A stretch of DNA of 64,000 nucleotides from Pisaster brevispinus (GCA_023634235.1 JAMKCF010000004.1:5311202-5375201), one strand, 5' to 3'; positions 31,043 through 43,474 are shown, counted from the stretch's first letter. Notes: generated from the letters alone by a model not told the origin. Program-made: numbers and translations.

Positions 31043-31384
31043 CTAAAAGGACGTTGAAACTTGCAGTTTTGAAATGTTTACCGCTACAATATGCTTCCTC
31101 CATTTGTTGGGAGGAGTAAATGATATAGTTTCATTCGGTAATGATGCATTTGAGCTGTAAGAAAATCCCGTTGTTAGTGTTGGGTGGCTCGTCGTGACCG
31201 ACCTTCGAGAGTTAACCGGAGTTGCCCTGCCCGAGCTACCCGTCACATCGGCTTGCATACTCGGGTGTCGTCGGGGGGTGTGACGCCTGGGAACGGCACT
31301 GGGTTCGCAGGGGGTACATTCCAAAGATAACTTGAGATACGTCTGGAAATTCGGTGTCGAATTGATGGCCCAGCAAGATGAATA
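31043..31384 (-). CDS. Candidate terminal exon of an unknown minus-strand gene
   Basis: Open for 113 codons from a TTTCTTACCAG acceptor to TAG at 31043. The first third reads CWAINSTPNFQTYLKLSLEC. The rest is Arg/Ser/Thr/Pro-rich (AVPRRHTPRRHPSMQ, GRATPVNSRRS). Base composition rises to a coding-like GC level over the Arg/Pro part. N-S-T-P-N-F-x-x-Y followed by a basic Ser/Thr tail could be the end of a seven-helix receptor, but this is only a resemblance. No companion exon was found. Confidence 0.3.
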   Translation of the reverse strand, partial: YSSCWAINSTPNFQTYLKLSLECTPCEPSAVPRRHTPRRHPSMQADVTGSSGRATPVNSRRSVTTSHPTLTTGFSYSSNASLPNETISFTPPNKWRKHIVAVNISKLQVSTSF

Positions 31385-32329
31385 CTGGTAAGAAACTCTT
31401 TTAATTGGAAACTTTACTGACATTGTTGGCGTGTTGATTTTCTATACAAAATGTGTCACTGACCACACTGACTGACTTTAAATATGACGTCATGGTTGTG
31501 GCGTGTACTTTATATTGCTTTCCTCAGATCATTCATAGATCTTAGATTAAGAAGTGCCAAGTGGTTTATTAATATTACAGCAGTAAGTAGGCCACGGTAC
31601 ATTACACGGTGAAGAGTTTTTTTAAGAATGCAGTTATGTCTAATTCTAAAAGAAGAGTAGAGGAAGCAATTGTACCGGAACAATACATGTAGTTTAATTT
31701 TTAATGGCCCCCGCCCCCCACCAGGATCACAAAATAGTAGGCGGAACAAATCGCATAGTTGTGGAGTACTTATAGTATTCGTTCCGCTATAGTCTCTGAT
31801 AGCGGAATGAACCGCATAGTTCTAGGAGTAACAAAATAGGACCTTGCCTCGGAAAACCACTGTAACAAAAACATTACCTTTTGGCAAAGAAAGGGTGCTG
31901 ACCCTACTTGCACAGTGTCAGTGAGTTAGGGGCTAGACTTGTATACAACTGTAAGGCTGATGATCTAACCTCAACTTAACGTCCAATATGGACCAATTTG
32001 AGATCATATTTTGGTGGTAATCTGCGATGAGCGTATTGACTCTCATCCCAGATGATGGTCTCCGACTGGAGATCGGGACCGTCAGCAGTGTCCTCCCTTA
32101 AACAGTGGTCCGCTGGCCTAATGCCAGTTTACAATTTGACGTCAGAATTCACTGTCTGGCTGGCTAGTTCAGTGTTGGCAAACATCCCTGTTTCATTTTA
32201 AATTATGGTCTAGTGAAAAAGCTGGTGGACTAGTGAAATGACAAGCTAACTGGTCATGCTGGCCACTCACTAAAAAAAGGTACAGGCAAACTCCTGTCAA
32301 TGACAGTCAGGGAGGACACTGGACTCGGG

Positions 32330-33030
32330 AACCGTCAGGGATGAGGGTTATGATCATCGCAACTACATGTACATGTGTAGGTCTGATGATAGCTGCGATA
32401 TTTGTAGCTCTCGGTCACTTCTATGACCGCCGGTGAGATCAAGGGTTTTGATCATCGCACAGGTCTGATGATAGGTGCGGTATTCGTAGCTTGTGGTCAT
32501 GTCTAAGACTGTTGGTAGGGTCGATAGTTACGATTACTGCTACTTTATTTAGGCCTGATGATAGCTGCTTTAATCACAGCTCCCAGTATTATCTGTGACC
32601 TTTCGTTGGATCAATAGTAACAACTGTACAATTATCGCAACATTATTTAGTTCTGATGATAACTTTATTTAGGTCCGTCAGTTAATCGTAGCTCTTGGCC
32701 ACATCTATGACCATCATCGAGAGGATCAACAGTTATGGTTATCACCACTAGGTCTGATTATAGCTGCGATAATCATAGCTCTTGTTCACGTCTACGACTG
32801 ACGGGAAAGATCGAGGGTTCTGATCATCCCAACGTGGGTCTGATGGTAGCTACGATAATCAACAATCTTGATCACATCTACAACCCTTACCGTCGAAAAG
32901 ATGGAGGGTTACAAGTTTGTTATGGTCATCACAACTGTGTCTGATGATATCTGTGATAATCGTAGCTCTCAGTCATGTCTGTGACTGTCGGAGGATCGAC
33001 AGTTTCGATTATTGCATGTACGTAGGTCGA
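32330..33030. repeat. Tandem array of about 8 hairpin-forming units (80-105 bp each)
   Basis: Each unit follows the pattern GGTCTGATGAT-AGCTGCGATAATCGTAGCT...GGTC-AC-TCTACGACC...GAGGGTTACGATTATCGCAAC. Its two ends are inverted copies of each other, so each unit folds. Units begin near 32375, 32460, 32548, 32655, 32752, 32838 and 32938, all strongly diverged. The words match the palindrome at 23284-23350. Confidence 0.75.
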
Positions 33031-33129
33031 ATACATTATGGAGTTAAACCTGTATTTTCTCCATTATACAGCTTTTGTAACTGTAAACAAATATCCTTTG
33101 TCTGTCAACAAGATTGTTGTCTATGTCTG

Positions 33130-33360
33130 TGTGATGGCACTGTTAATACTCCCAAAAGACATCCCAAAGTTCCTTGTACAGTACATGTACCCACTACCTG
33201 CATTAAGGTCCAAGTGCCAATACTCTGGACTCCTTGACCTTGGCCCACAACAGTCATCGTCTGGCGAAAGGGTTTCTAGCATTGTGGCAGCAGATTGCGC
33301 CTCATCACCTTGTATTTTACCCTTATAAGCTATTGTAGGCTATGGGGCTCATGTACTGTC
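33130..33360 (+). mobile_element. SINE-A body fragment
   Basis: GCAGCAGATTGCGCCTCATC and ACCTTGTATTTTACC recall the SINE-A body at 5890-5930. Head and tail are missing. Confidence 0.35.
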
Positions 33361-33414
33361 CATGTAGCTCTGCATTTTTAATGTAATACATACTACCTGT
33401 CGTAAAAATGATGA

Positions 33415-33630
33415 GCGCCTCGATGCACCTGTTGGGGGTGATCAACAGGCTTGATGCTTCACAGAGGAATCTGTTGCCCCTGATTGCCTTGGTGCCCCTT
33501 GAAACCTTCTAATAGCAATTTCTTCATAGTGTACGTACATGTATATCATGTACATGTAAGTGCCCTTTTCAAAGAAGAAAATTGCCTCTGTGGGACCCTT
33601 GCCTTTCAAAAATGAAGCACCAGGCTTGGA
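33415..33630. mobile_element. MITE-like repeat M1, copy 1
   Basis: ACAGGCTTGATGCTTCACAGAG ... TTGCCTTTCAAAAATGAAGCAC-CAGGCTT: inverted ends, with an interior CCTTGGTGCCCCTTGAAA shared with 36605-36770, 44150-44310, 44890-45185 and 46385-46562. Confidence 0.5.
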
Positions 33631-35270
33631 TCAAGCAGACAGTAAACTAACAGTTTTAAGCAACAAATCCAGAGTGACATGTCACCCCTTTCCTTAAATG
33701 TTGCCAATCCCTTTTCGATAATTGTTGGTCCCATTTCCAGGTGCAAATAGCAATGAAAGATGCACTATGTGGTCCCCCAGCTTCTGAAACTCGACGTGAC
33801 ACATCTTTTAATCGTAATTACATGTACTTCTCGGAACCAAACTTTTTCCCCATACATTTATTTTCTACTTGGATGTTACCTGTAACCTCCTTTTTTCCCT
33901 ACCTCCTACACAGCTGCCAAGTGCCAATACTTCAATTGGCAAAAATGCTGTATCCGACTGCTATTTATCTCCTCTAATAATTTACATGTGCAGTAGGTCA
34001 AATAATAGTACCCATACCTATCCAGAAGGGTTGACAGAATGTAGGCCTGTACAGAGACAAACGGGCCACTTTGAGGTGTTACAAAGTATAGACATCATAA
34101 AAAGAGCCATTTTGGGGTCTACAGTGGTCTTGACATGCTACTTGCTATATGCCATTTTAGTTCCTTTGGGCATGAGTGTGCAAGCCGCATAATGATGTCT
34201 GCTTGAATTGTCGTTTTTAAAGGTCAATAATTAGCAGTGCTCTACCAAATCCTTGTAAGAGGAATTTTTTTTTTTTTAAGTCGACCTCCGTTAAAAAAAC
34301 TGTTTTTAAAAATCCTCTGAATGTGGCAGTCGCATGGAATATCTTTCCGCTGCATTATGTTTAATAATCCAAGGGAAAGGAGAAATACACACTGTAGTCA
34401 ACACAATGAACACCATGGTTAAACTTTTGAACTCAGTGCACATGGTGCAGTATGCATGCACACTGTCATATGGATTGTAGGTCAGGGTATTTCTCAGGTC
34501 AAGAACAGGTAGACAGTCTGCTGCTTGTGGCTGTACAATGGTAATTCATATTGCACAAAATTGTACATGAAATGTACTGTTTAAAGGCAAAGTGTGCCCT
34601 TTGGTTTTTTGGAACCGTTCGGTAGTTTTAATCCTGTATTTAAACGTAGACAGTGCAATAAAACTAACCTGTGAATATTTCATTTCAAAAAGGTGAGATA
34701 TCACCGAATATCTGGAGCAGCTATCGTCCACGGGGGAAGAATAATCTGTTTTGGAATACACAATCTGAGAAACGTTTTCAGAAATGTTTCTCAGATGCGT
34801 GAAACGTTTCTGAGATTGAATTTGAATCCCTCTCTCTAAAACCACATTACGTTGAAGGGAATCGTTTCTCAACATGTTAATACATTTCAAATCAACTGCA
34901 GTGCTTCTTACCAAGTAAGTTTTTATGGTCATCAATTTTTGGAGGAATTACACACACATGTAGTACGGGGGGAAAGAAAGAAATTTAGTTGATTGGTTTT
35001 ATTCTAAAAAGCTTACTAATTATATTATTTTTATGACACATTGACTATTGTACTAGCTTCATGTGTCTTGCCCTCCTAAGAAATATTTCCATCTGAAATA
35101 CTGTAAAAAAAAAAAAAAGTCACGAGGAAATAGCTTTTGATTAGAAGACCCCCTTGTGAACTTGCAAAACGTTAACCTTTTTTCAACATAAAGTCTTTAA
35201 GGAAAAAACTTTTTTTTTCTCCCAGACAAAATATTACCGACTAATTTGATGAGTTTTTTTTTTAACTGAT
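33631..35270. other. Intergenic stretch, mostly unassigned
   Basis: 34578-34935 is a truncated TTAAAGGCA-type repeat with CTTACCAAGTAAGTTTTTAT and a TGAGAAACGTTTTCAG foldback. No gene was recognised. Confidence 0.4.
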
Positions 35271-35274
35271 TTGC

Positions 35275-35645
35275 TTTTGGGCTTGCAACTGACACTGGAC
35301 CACAGGCTCGGTGCCACGGATTACTGATTTTAGCACTGGACAAGTGAACACAAACTTACGACTGTCATGGCAGTCATGGCAGTGTTGTGTTTTTAGAATA
35401 CCTCACTGTGTAATGCATTTAAATAAATTAAACAATTATGTTAATGATAAATAGACCTTTCGATTTTGTTGAGTATCAATGAGAGAAACTGATGAGAGAA
35501 ACTTTCTCTTAGCGCTTGCTGAAATAACGACAGTTTATTTTTGATTCTGGTAAATTAAACAAATTCTGGTCAGCAGTAAAAATGTTGAACTACAATACAA
35601 TCCACTGCGAGTTGTCTTGTGGATTTCCCTCCCAAGCTGTGTGTT
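35275..35645. mobile_element. hAT-like nonautonomous element H1, copy 1
   Basis: GGGCTTGCAACTGACACTGG, CACTGGACAAGTGAAC, TCTGGTCAGCAGTAAA and TTGTCTTGTGGATTTCCCTC match the nested copy at 48089-48460 in order. Confidence 0.5.
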
Positions 35646-35921
35646 TACGTGAAACTAGAGGATGGGATTAATTTACTCATTCTATACACAATGACATACT
35701 TTCCTTTTGAATGGAAACAATATATACGACTTGTGGTTTCGAACAATGCATGAAAATTTGTCAGTCATCCCAGCTGGGGCTTCCTCCATATGATCCACAG
35801 GCGTGGAAGCGGTCACCAAAAGGAGAAACAATAGTCCACACTGGGTCCAAACCTGTAGTTTTGTATTTCTGGTGATGTACAGAGTCTGTAAACCTCATGA
35901 ATTGTAACATCTGAGAGGTTC

Positions 35922-35960
35922 TGGGTCTAGTAGAGGTTCTGGGTCTAGTAGAGGTTCTGG
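35922..35960. repeat. 18-bp duplication
   Basis: GAGGTTCTGGGTCTAGTA occurs twice, and a third partial copy follows. Confidence 0.85.
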
Positions 35961-36604
35961 GGAACAATAAGGGGGAACCAAGGTCCGTAAACTATTTGAC
36001 AGGAATGTTCACATTTGTCGAAGTCTTATTCCTGGATCCAGTAAACCACTTTAACAGTTCCGGAACCCTCACATTTCTTGGCATTATCCAGTCTGGCACG
36101 TCACTGGACAGACCTCTAGACATTTTGTTTTTAATGTCAATTGTCTGACAGAAGCGTTACTATGGTAGACATAAAACTATTTGGATTTGTTTTCCTAACA
36201 AATACTGTACCGCTGACGATTTTATCAAATCTTTTAAAGGAAACTTTTGAATTTAAAACCTCCTGCTAAGAGATCAGCTAACATCCTTTAAAAAAAAAAA
36301 AGAGACAGAACTATTTCAGGTGTTGTTAAAATATTTCTGGTCCAGTGAAATTTCTTGGCTACATGGCCTGTGGGTCTGCCAGGATGGATAATCATGGTCT
36401 TGTTTTAAAACAACATTGTCCAGCATTTTGTGTTCTGATGTTGTATTGTTGTATCTTGACAACAACTAAAAATATGATGGCAGCATATTTTTCACAAAAC
36501 GAAAGAAAAAAAATGTGTTGTGTGCATGATGAATTATTGTACATTATTTACATTTGTGGAGGATGCCGGTATCCAGTGTTTTGATATTATAGTAGTTTCC
36601 CTTA

Positions 36605-36770
36605 CAGGCCTCGAGTTTCAACTTGTGAGAGAGCAAGGCTATTTTCAGTTTGCTGAGGGCACTTCCACTGGAAAACCTTGAAGTCTATGGGAAACTTGTG
36701 AAGGGGCAAGACCAAGGCCAAGACCAGGGCAACAGTTGTCATTCCATTTTTGCTATTTCAGGCCTGATAC
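36605..36770. mobile_element. MITE-like repeat M1 copy
   Basis: GAGGGCACTTCCACTGGAAA and GAAGTCTATGGGAAACTTGT, followed by CAAGACCAAGGCCAAGACC, ending CAGGCCTGATACTTC. Closely similar to 44150-44310. Confidence 0.55.
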
Positions 36771-37934
36771 TTCACGCAGTAGGCAATTGAGGTATTATTA
36801 TACTTGTAGTACCGTGGTGCAAAGTTTTCTATAGGGGCCTACACCACACACAGGTCATTAATCTTTGATTGGTGGAGACGAGTCACATGCACTGTATGCA
36901 TGTCATCCATTATTTTGCCATGGATACTGCCGCAGCGCTCCAAAATTTAATACACAAAATTTAATACACAAGATGCGGAACGCACCTCTGCAAAATGCGC
37001 ATACCGTTTCCCCCATTTTTGGAGTCAATCCCTTTGTGTACATTTCGACTCCCCAAATTGCGAACGGGATTGGTGTGTGGAAGTGCACTTCGCGTGGTGA
37101 AGTTCATCCATTGAAGTCCTGGATAATTATCTATAGGAAACTTCGGACACTTCGCAGCATTGTTTCCAAAATAAGCATCCCCCACCCGTTTGTGATTTCA
37201 AATGTATTACATCATGAGCATAGTAGAGCTGTTTTTGTGGGCGTTCACAGAGAATGCTAATTTTAAATGAAACAAAATTTTTAAAAATATATAAAAGAGA
37301 TAGTGATGTTGGTATATTATCAGCGGATGACACTATTTATTAAATTTTGGTTTTTTTTGCAAACTTTGACGGCATGTTGGTAAGTCTTTAAGTCATTGCC
37401 AGATTATGTATTTTTTGAATGAAATGAATATGGATGAATGATTGTCTTTAACCCGATAGAAACCTTACATGTCGCAAGCAGCTTGCACCAAGATGCCCGT
37501 AGCAGCTGCAAACGACCTCATGGTTTGACCTACTTTCGCTCAACTGGAAAAGGTCAAAGTACATTGTAATACAGTGTAGGTCCTGTCTTATCCATGTACT
37601 TCCCAATGTTCTCCATGTTGCCATGGTTGGGGAATATCTACATTTCTGAACCAGTTGCAAAATTGTTGATTTTGAATTTTTTCCCAGACATTTTTACTGA
37701 ATAAATTCAAAAATAAAACAAATCAATATTAATATTAATGTGTGTAAGCCATGTCTGGGCATATGGGGATGGTTATAATAGAAATGAATGGTTTTAAAAA
37801 AACTAAATATCAAGTCGTGACAGGAACAGGATGTAAATGTACATGTATACATGTAATAGAAGTGACCAGTCTATTCTTTTGGAGGTGCCAGATTGGCCAT
37901 CATAAATATGAAACGGAAGCGCATGGGGTTCAGA

Positions 37935-38055
37935 TTGGAGGTGGGGGAAGGAGGGGTGGGGAAAGGTGGAGGTGGGGAAGGAGGGGTGGGAGAAGGTGGA
38001 GGTGGGGAAGGAGGGGTGGAGGTGGGGAATGGGAGAGGAGAGGGAGGATAGAGGA
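37935..38055 (+). repeat. G-rich minisatellite
   Basis: Units built from GGAGGTGGGGAAGGAGGGGTGG, repeated three to four times with AGAAGG variants. Many G-runs of 3-4 in close spacing make G-quadruplex formation likely. Confidence 0.8.
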
Positions 38056-38059
38056 GGTT

Positions 38060-39290
38060 ATTCACCAGGATCTGGCAATATTTGTCTGATCAATGTACGA
38101 TTAGGGTGTCAGAACTTGATATAAACTGAAAATTATGATCCACGTTGAAAACAGGCACAGCTCTGACTGTGAATGGAGAAGCTCTGTGGGGCTGTGGGTG
38201 AATTGACATTTAAACTGTACACATACCCTACATGTACTTTTAATAGAGCATAATAATTTACGAGCTGTTAGGCATCGTGCATGTCAGTAAATCCTGCATG
38301 AAGCTCTGCTCTGTGTGATTTAAAGTTGTGCAAAATTGTCAATTGAAACTAAGTAACATGACCTACTTCGTGAAGACAAATTGCACCTCAAATTGACCGT
38401 AAATTTGACTGTATGAGGGCGTTTTCAATTGCTACACATGTAAGGGTGCACTACACTATTAAACTCTCGTAGCAATCAATGCTAAATGCTTTGTATTAAA
38501 AGATACTTTGAAAATACTTGAAAGTTTCTCAGCTTGTTGAAAACCAATCAAGTATATTTTTGGACAACTAAACTTCAGATTTCTTTTCAATTTTTAGCAG
38601 ATCAGCCGTTTGGAATTTTTGCTAATTACCTCAAACAGTAACACCCTTGAAAATGTGCTTTTTCCCAAACCAATTTGCTGCCAGTTTTCATGAATTAATT
38701 AGTCAAAAGAAATCGAGGGCCTACAAATAATGATAATTAGTCTGGCACACAAATTTGTGCCCAGTACAGTGCACCTTGCATGTACATGTATAAGGATAGT
38801 GAATTACTCTCAAAATGTTGAGAATATGTTACTGAATTTATCTGGGGAAAAAAAAATTAGTAATAATTATATTGCGTTTGTCTAAAGCAACAAGGTAAAA
38901 CATGTTGAGAGCATTTGCATGCTACTTAAAGCAATGTGAGAAGAAAACCTGCATGACACTGTGTACATTCTATGGACAAGTCAGAAGTATCCAAATCCTC
39001 AGTCAAAAGATTATTACATGTATTTACATAGTGTCTCGTTTTTTTGGGTGCACATGTAGGATTACAAAAACTTTACAAATTGCTTACACATGTAATTAGT
39101 CAGCATGGAGGGGGGTACATGTACTTAGTATGGAAAAGCTGTCAAAGGAAGGAGGCTGGAGGGAGCAGATTTTGGCCATTTAATTGTCCTTCCAAGTTTC
39201 ATATTTCTTAGCTGGAAAGGGCGGGGCGTGGGCGGGGCATGTTGCAAAATGCCATTCCAGACACTACCGGGTTAGTTGCGGTGAATGGGA
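38060..39290. other. Intergenic stretch without recognised features
   Basis: AT-rich sequence with scattered TACATG words. No exon or repeat was identified. Confidence 0.5.
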
Positions 39291-39297
39291 AGAAGTT

Positions 39298-39490
39298 GAC
39301 TAGGGTTTGGGGTTAAGGCAAGGGTTTTGGGGTTAAAGCTAGGGTTTGGGGTTAGGGCTAGGCTTTGGGGTGAGGGCTAGGGTTTGGGGTGAGGGCTAGG
39401 GTTTGGGGTTAGGGCTAGGGTTTGGGGTGAGGGCTAGGGTTCTGGCTAAGGGCAAGGGTTTGGGCTGAGGACTAGGGCTCGAGCTGAGGG
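39298..39490 (+). repeat. Telomere-like G-rich tandem array
   Basis: About ten degenerate units of GGGCTAGGGTTTGGGGTTA (about 19 bp). TTAGGG and GGGTTTGGGG words recur, resembling an interstitial degenerate telomere-type tract. Confidence 0.75.
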
Positions 39491-40070
39491 TGGGGAGGGG
39501 GTCCGGACTACATACCACTTAAAAAGGTGTGCAAAATGTTTATCTCAATAATGTGCATCTATTTTGAAAGAATGATGTCCACAAGTATCACTTTGTGGGG
39601 AGGGAGGGGTCCTAAAAAAAAACAAAACCAGTGGGTCTCCTCATGACCTGTAATTTTTAAAACATGTATGTATTTTCTGCATTCTTGTTGGTCGTCTTAT
39701 TTGTGCAGTTTATAGTCATAAAAGGTTAAACTGATGTTTGTTTTGGAGAGATTGGCTGCACCTGTTAAACCAATTACATGTTTGTGTGGTGCATACACCA
39801 CCATGACCACTGGTGAAATGTTCTGAATAAAGTCTGATTCGCCTGATAATAATACAGTTTACTGCTGTTGGCAGGACAAATCTCACTGAGAGAAAAAAAA
39901 GGGCCTTGCAGGTCAGCCGTGGTACCAAGGTCAAAAACCAAATCCTTATTTGGGTATATATACAGTAGGGTACATGTATACATGTAAAAGTAGTATGTAC
40001 ACAACATGTAAATTATGCATACAATACAAGTTTGTGTCTAGCATTATGTGTGACATGAAGCCAGTGGCAG

Positions 40071-40113
40071 TTTTTTTTTTTTTTTTTTGGCCCCCTCCCC
40101 CCCCCCCCCCCCC
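40071..40113. repeat. T-run followed by C-run
   Basis: 18 T, GG, then about 23 C with one T. Confidence 0.9.
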
Positions 40114-40119
40114 GCTTCA

Positions 40120-41340
40120 TCTGTTGTAAGAGGAAAATTTGGACGCCCCATTCCTAGGTTTACTGCTATTAAAATTTGGCAACCTTGTTATTTCCATACC
40201 ACATTTGCAGTAGGTGCAATTGTTGTGTTTGTGTGATCTGCTTACAGCCGTCATTTCGCGTATACTACAAGGTACATGTATAGCACATTGTAATTTCAAG
40301 TCATTAATCATTTTAGATCCAAACAAAAATTCTATCAAAAATTTGCTATTATACATTTTCCCCATGAGTGAACTAATGTCAGGGTGAATGTTATTATTAT
40401 TTGTGTTTACTTTGTAGCGGAGCGCTCATGCATGGCTAAATGCCTGCTGTCGTGTACGTATGGGTACGTGCATTACAAGTCAACCCATTGAGAGCTTGTC
40501 GCTGCATTGTTATTGGTTTAACATGTAACCGAATTTCATTTCAAAATGGTGTCTGACTTTCTGACACTTTGATGACTGGCATGCACTCACTACATTCACT
40601 GAATTGCCGATGGCTCTAGTCTTGTATCAAATACCACACCCGATATTTGGGCAGAGGGTATCCCCCCCCCCCCAATGTTCCCATTTTACATATAAATACA
40701 ATTTTCTTCTTGTACAGAAGTAATCCCCCCCTCCCCTTTTAAAATCCTCAAAAGAATTCCTGAGATTCCAAACACAAAATGAAGACACAATCAAGGGGGG
40801 GGGGGTACGCCATGCCCCATAATGAGCACCAAATGTCTTGTGTTTGCTCTATGAAGTAACAGATCCAAAAACCAGCGATGTCAACTGCAGGGTTCTTCCC
40901 ATGCACAAGCTACATGTGTAGAATTTCCCGCCCATAAGCGCAAATTGCTGGACGTTACGCATGAATTGCTTCATTCATGTCAATTCGCAAAAACAAAAAC
41001 AAACAAAACTTCATTAAGATACAAGATTAAATTCACCATAAATCATAAAATAAAACGCTTTTTTTACCATATTTTATTTTTCTGTGTTATTATTGTGTTT
41101 TTTTGTAATTCGCACATTATCGGCCTGATATGCTAGCTTGCGCATAGCGAGAACCCTGGTAGTGAGACAGACCTGATGTGCTGTTAAACTTGTTGTATCA
41201 TTTCATGAGCCACTACCTACATGTATGGTTTGTTGTTGGCAGAGCACGGACCTCAAGCGGGGATACACCAATTTGTTTTCACTATTTTGAGAAAAATATC
41301 AAAGTTTTTGTTGTTGCAGCCACAATATAATATACGTTAA
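40120..41340. other. Intergenic stretch without recognised features
   Basis: Short C- and G-runs at 40665 and 40796. No gene was seen. Confidence 0.5.
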
Positions 41341-41348
41341 GAAGTTAA

Positions 41349-41714
41349 CTGAGTTGTCATGAGTTGGCTGAGTTGTCTTGAGTTGGCCAGGTTGTCTTGA
41401 GTTGGTCGAGTTGTCTTGAGTTGGCCAGGTTGTCTTGAGTTGGTCGAGTTGTCTTGAATTGGCTGAGTTGTCTTGAGTTGGCCAGGTTGTCTTGAGTTGG
41501 TTGAGTTGTCTTGAGTTGGCCAGGTTGTCTTGAGTTGGTCGAGTTGTCTTGAATTGGCTGAGTTGTCTTGAGTTGGCCAGGTTGTCTTGAGTTGGTCGAG
41601 TTGTCTTGAGTTGGCCGAGTTGTCTTGAGTTGGCTGAGTTGTCTTGAGTTGGCCGAGTTGTCTTGAATTGGCCAGGTTGTCTTGAGTTGTCTTTAACTTG
41701 TCTTGAGTTGTCTA
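41349..41714. repeat. About 18-20-bp minisatellite
   Basis: About 19 units of GTTGTCTTGAGTTGGYYRA alternating GGTCGA, GGCCAG and GGCTGA endings. The alternation suggests higher-order units of two. The minus-strand 144-codon frame it creates (DNSRQ repeats) is an artefact. Confidence 0.9.
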
Positions 41715-42321
41715 TGATTAGTATAACCCCCAATAAATGTTGACTGCAGTTGTACTTGGATTTTTTGTTTCTCTCTCTCTCTCTCTCTCAATGAATGCAA
41801 AGCCATTATAACCTCATCATAACAAAAGGAAATGAGACATTGAATTGCATGTTAGGGTGAAGGACGTGTCTGACTGAAACTCGATACGCTATGATTAATC
41901 CAAAGTTATGTACTGTGTATGGTGTATGTGGAGGTAAAAGGCTCTGGGCCCACAATTTTCCAAAATGAAAAATTCAACTGCCGCTCCGTGACAGGGAACA
42001 TCTATATGTATTTGTTCCCTTTGCAAACCATATACAGGAAACACTAATGTATTTACATTGTATGGGATTACTGAATATTGGATACACGTTTCCAATTGCA
42101 GGGGAAAAACTAAACATAAAAAAATCAGAAAAGGGCAAATTACGTTTCCATGGTACTAGATAACTGTGCATTTGGCTTAAATTTGTTTTACTTTTTTATT
42201 TCTACCAACCATGTTAGCATCATGTACTAAATGACAGGCCTGTGATGTACAATATGTATGAAAGTTTCATAATACAATGACCTCCATTTCCCCTTCATGA
42301 ACTTTTTGGTGGGCAATAGTT

Positions 42322-42822
42322 ACAGGTAGGGTCGTAGATTGGTAAATATTCAAAATAAACAAAAATATACAAGAATTAACGACAATAAAAACTTACCTGG
42401 TAAGTTCTCTAAGCTCTGTCAGCTGTTGACAGTATTATTTTGAGAAAGGATTCCACTCAAAGTAATATGGTTTTGCAAAATTTTCACCCCAAATATGAGA
42501 ACTGATTCATGCGCGTGAATCGTTTCTCAGGTTTCTGAGGGGTTGACGGAAAATTCAAATTTCTGATTGCAAATGCTGCGTCCAGAGATGTGGCTGGTAC
42601 CCGCTGTCTCCTTCCTAAACATAGATTGATTCGACCCTCTTGATGAGAATGTCAAGACAGTTTTCTGCTGGTTTTTTTTTTCTTCAACAAGTAGACACTG
42701 TATTTAGCTGGAACTTACATGTACACAGGTGTCTTTATTGTATCTTTCTTGATAATGTGGCTAATAAATCAGCATTTAAAACTTGGACAAAAACCAATCT
42801 ATAACCCTACCATTAAGGCAGT
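42322..42822. mobile_element. TTAAAGGTA-family element, copy B
   Basis: The left edge AGGTAGGGTCGTAGATTGGTA is inverted at the right edge ACCAATCTATAACCCTACC. The interior has TTGAGAAAGGATTCC, GTTTCTCAGGTTTCTGAGG and GCTGCGTCCAGAGATG, as in 48465-48660. Confidence 0.55.
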
Positions 42823-43041
42823 TGATGTCAACAACAAAAGTTGCCTAGAATCTCCGCCCGACTGGCGAAAACGTCCCAAACTGTTTCTACTTTTATTCCC
42901 TCCCCCACCTGCAGAAAATAAAAAGGAAGACTACCAGTAAACAACAAATATTTTTTCCATGGCCCAACTGTGACAGAAACAAAAAGTATTACAAATTCAT
43001 GGTGGGCCCAATCTGACTACATGTATAATTACAGATTGTAT

Positions 43042-43320
43042 TATATAAAATTAGTAGGGGAGATGGCCTTAGCTTTCGATCCAGACCGGACCTTCGTCAG
43101 AGGCATAAACAAGAACAAACACAAACATATCCATTTATAGCAAAATGGATACAGTAAAAACGAATAAAAACAAAAGACAAGCAACTCAATGGGATCACCA
43201 CGAAGGGATACCACAACAGAAAATTAAGTTTCTTACTACGAATGGTGAGGGTCTGTTGAAACCGTAGAGTTGCAAACAGGATAATCCTGATGACCGGTGA
43301 TATATAAAATTAGTAGGGGA
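43042..43320. mobile_element. Insertion flanked by a perfect 20-bp direct repeat
   Basis: TATATAAAATTAGTAGGGGA occurs at 43042-43061 and again at 43301-43320. The 239 bp between begin GATGGCCTTAGC and include CCAGACCGGACCTTCGTCAG. The flanks look like a target-site duplication. Confidence 0.65.
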
Positions 43321-43474
43321 AAAATTAACAGATTGTATATATTGTACATGTGTACACATGTGCTGACAGCAGGGCTTGTAGCTTTAACTGGATCAGATTT
43401 TACTTGTTCTATATTTTACAGGACCAGAATTGAAAAAGTAGTACTCTGTGTATAAAAGCAATCCACAGGCACAG

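Noticed and set aside
36865..37260. 131-codon plus frame
   Set aside because: No recognisable motif, no splice sites; the segment has inverted short words and looks repeat-derived.
41299..41733. 144-codon minus-strand frame of DNSRQ/LKTT repeats
   Set aside because: It is a by-product of the 18-20-bp minisatellite; it has no splice sites, start context or non-repeat part.
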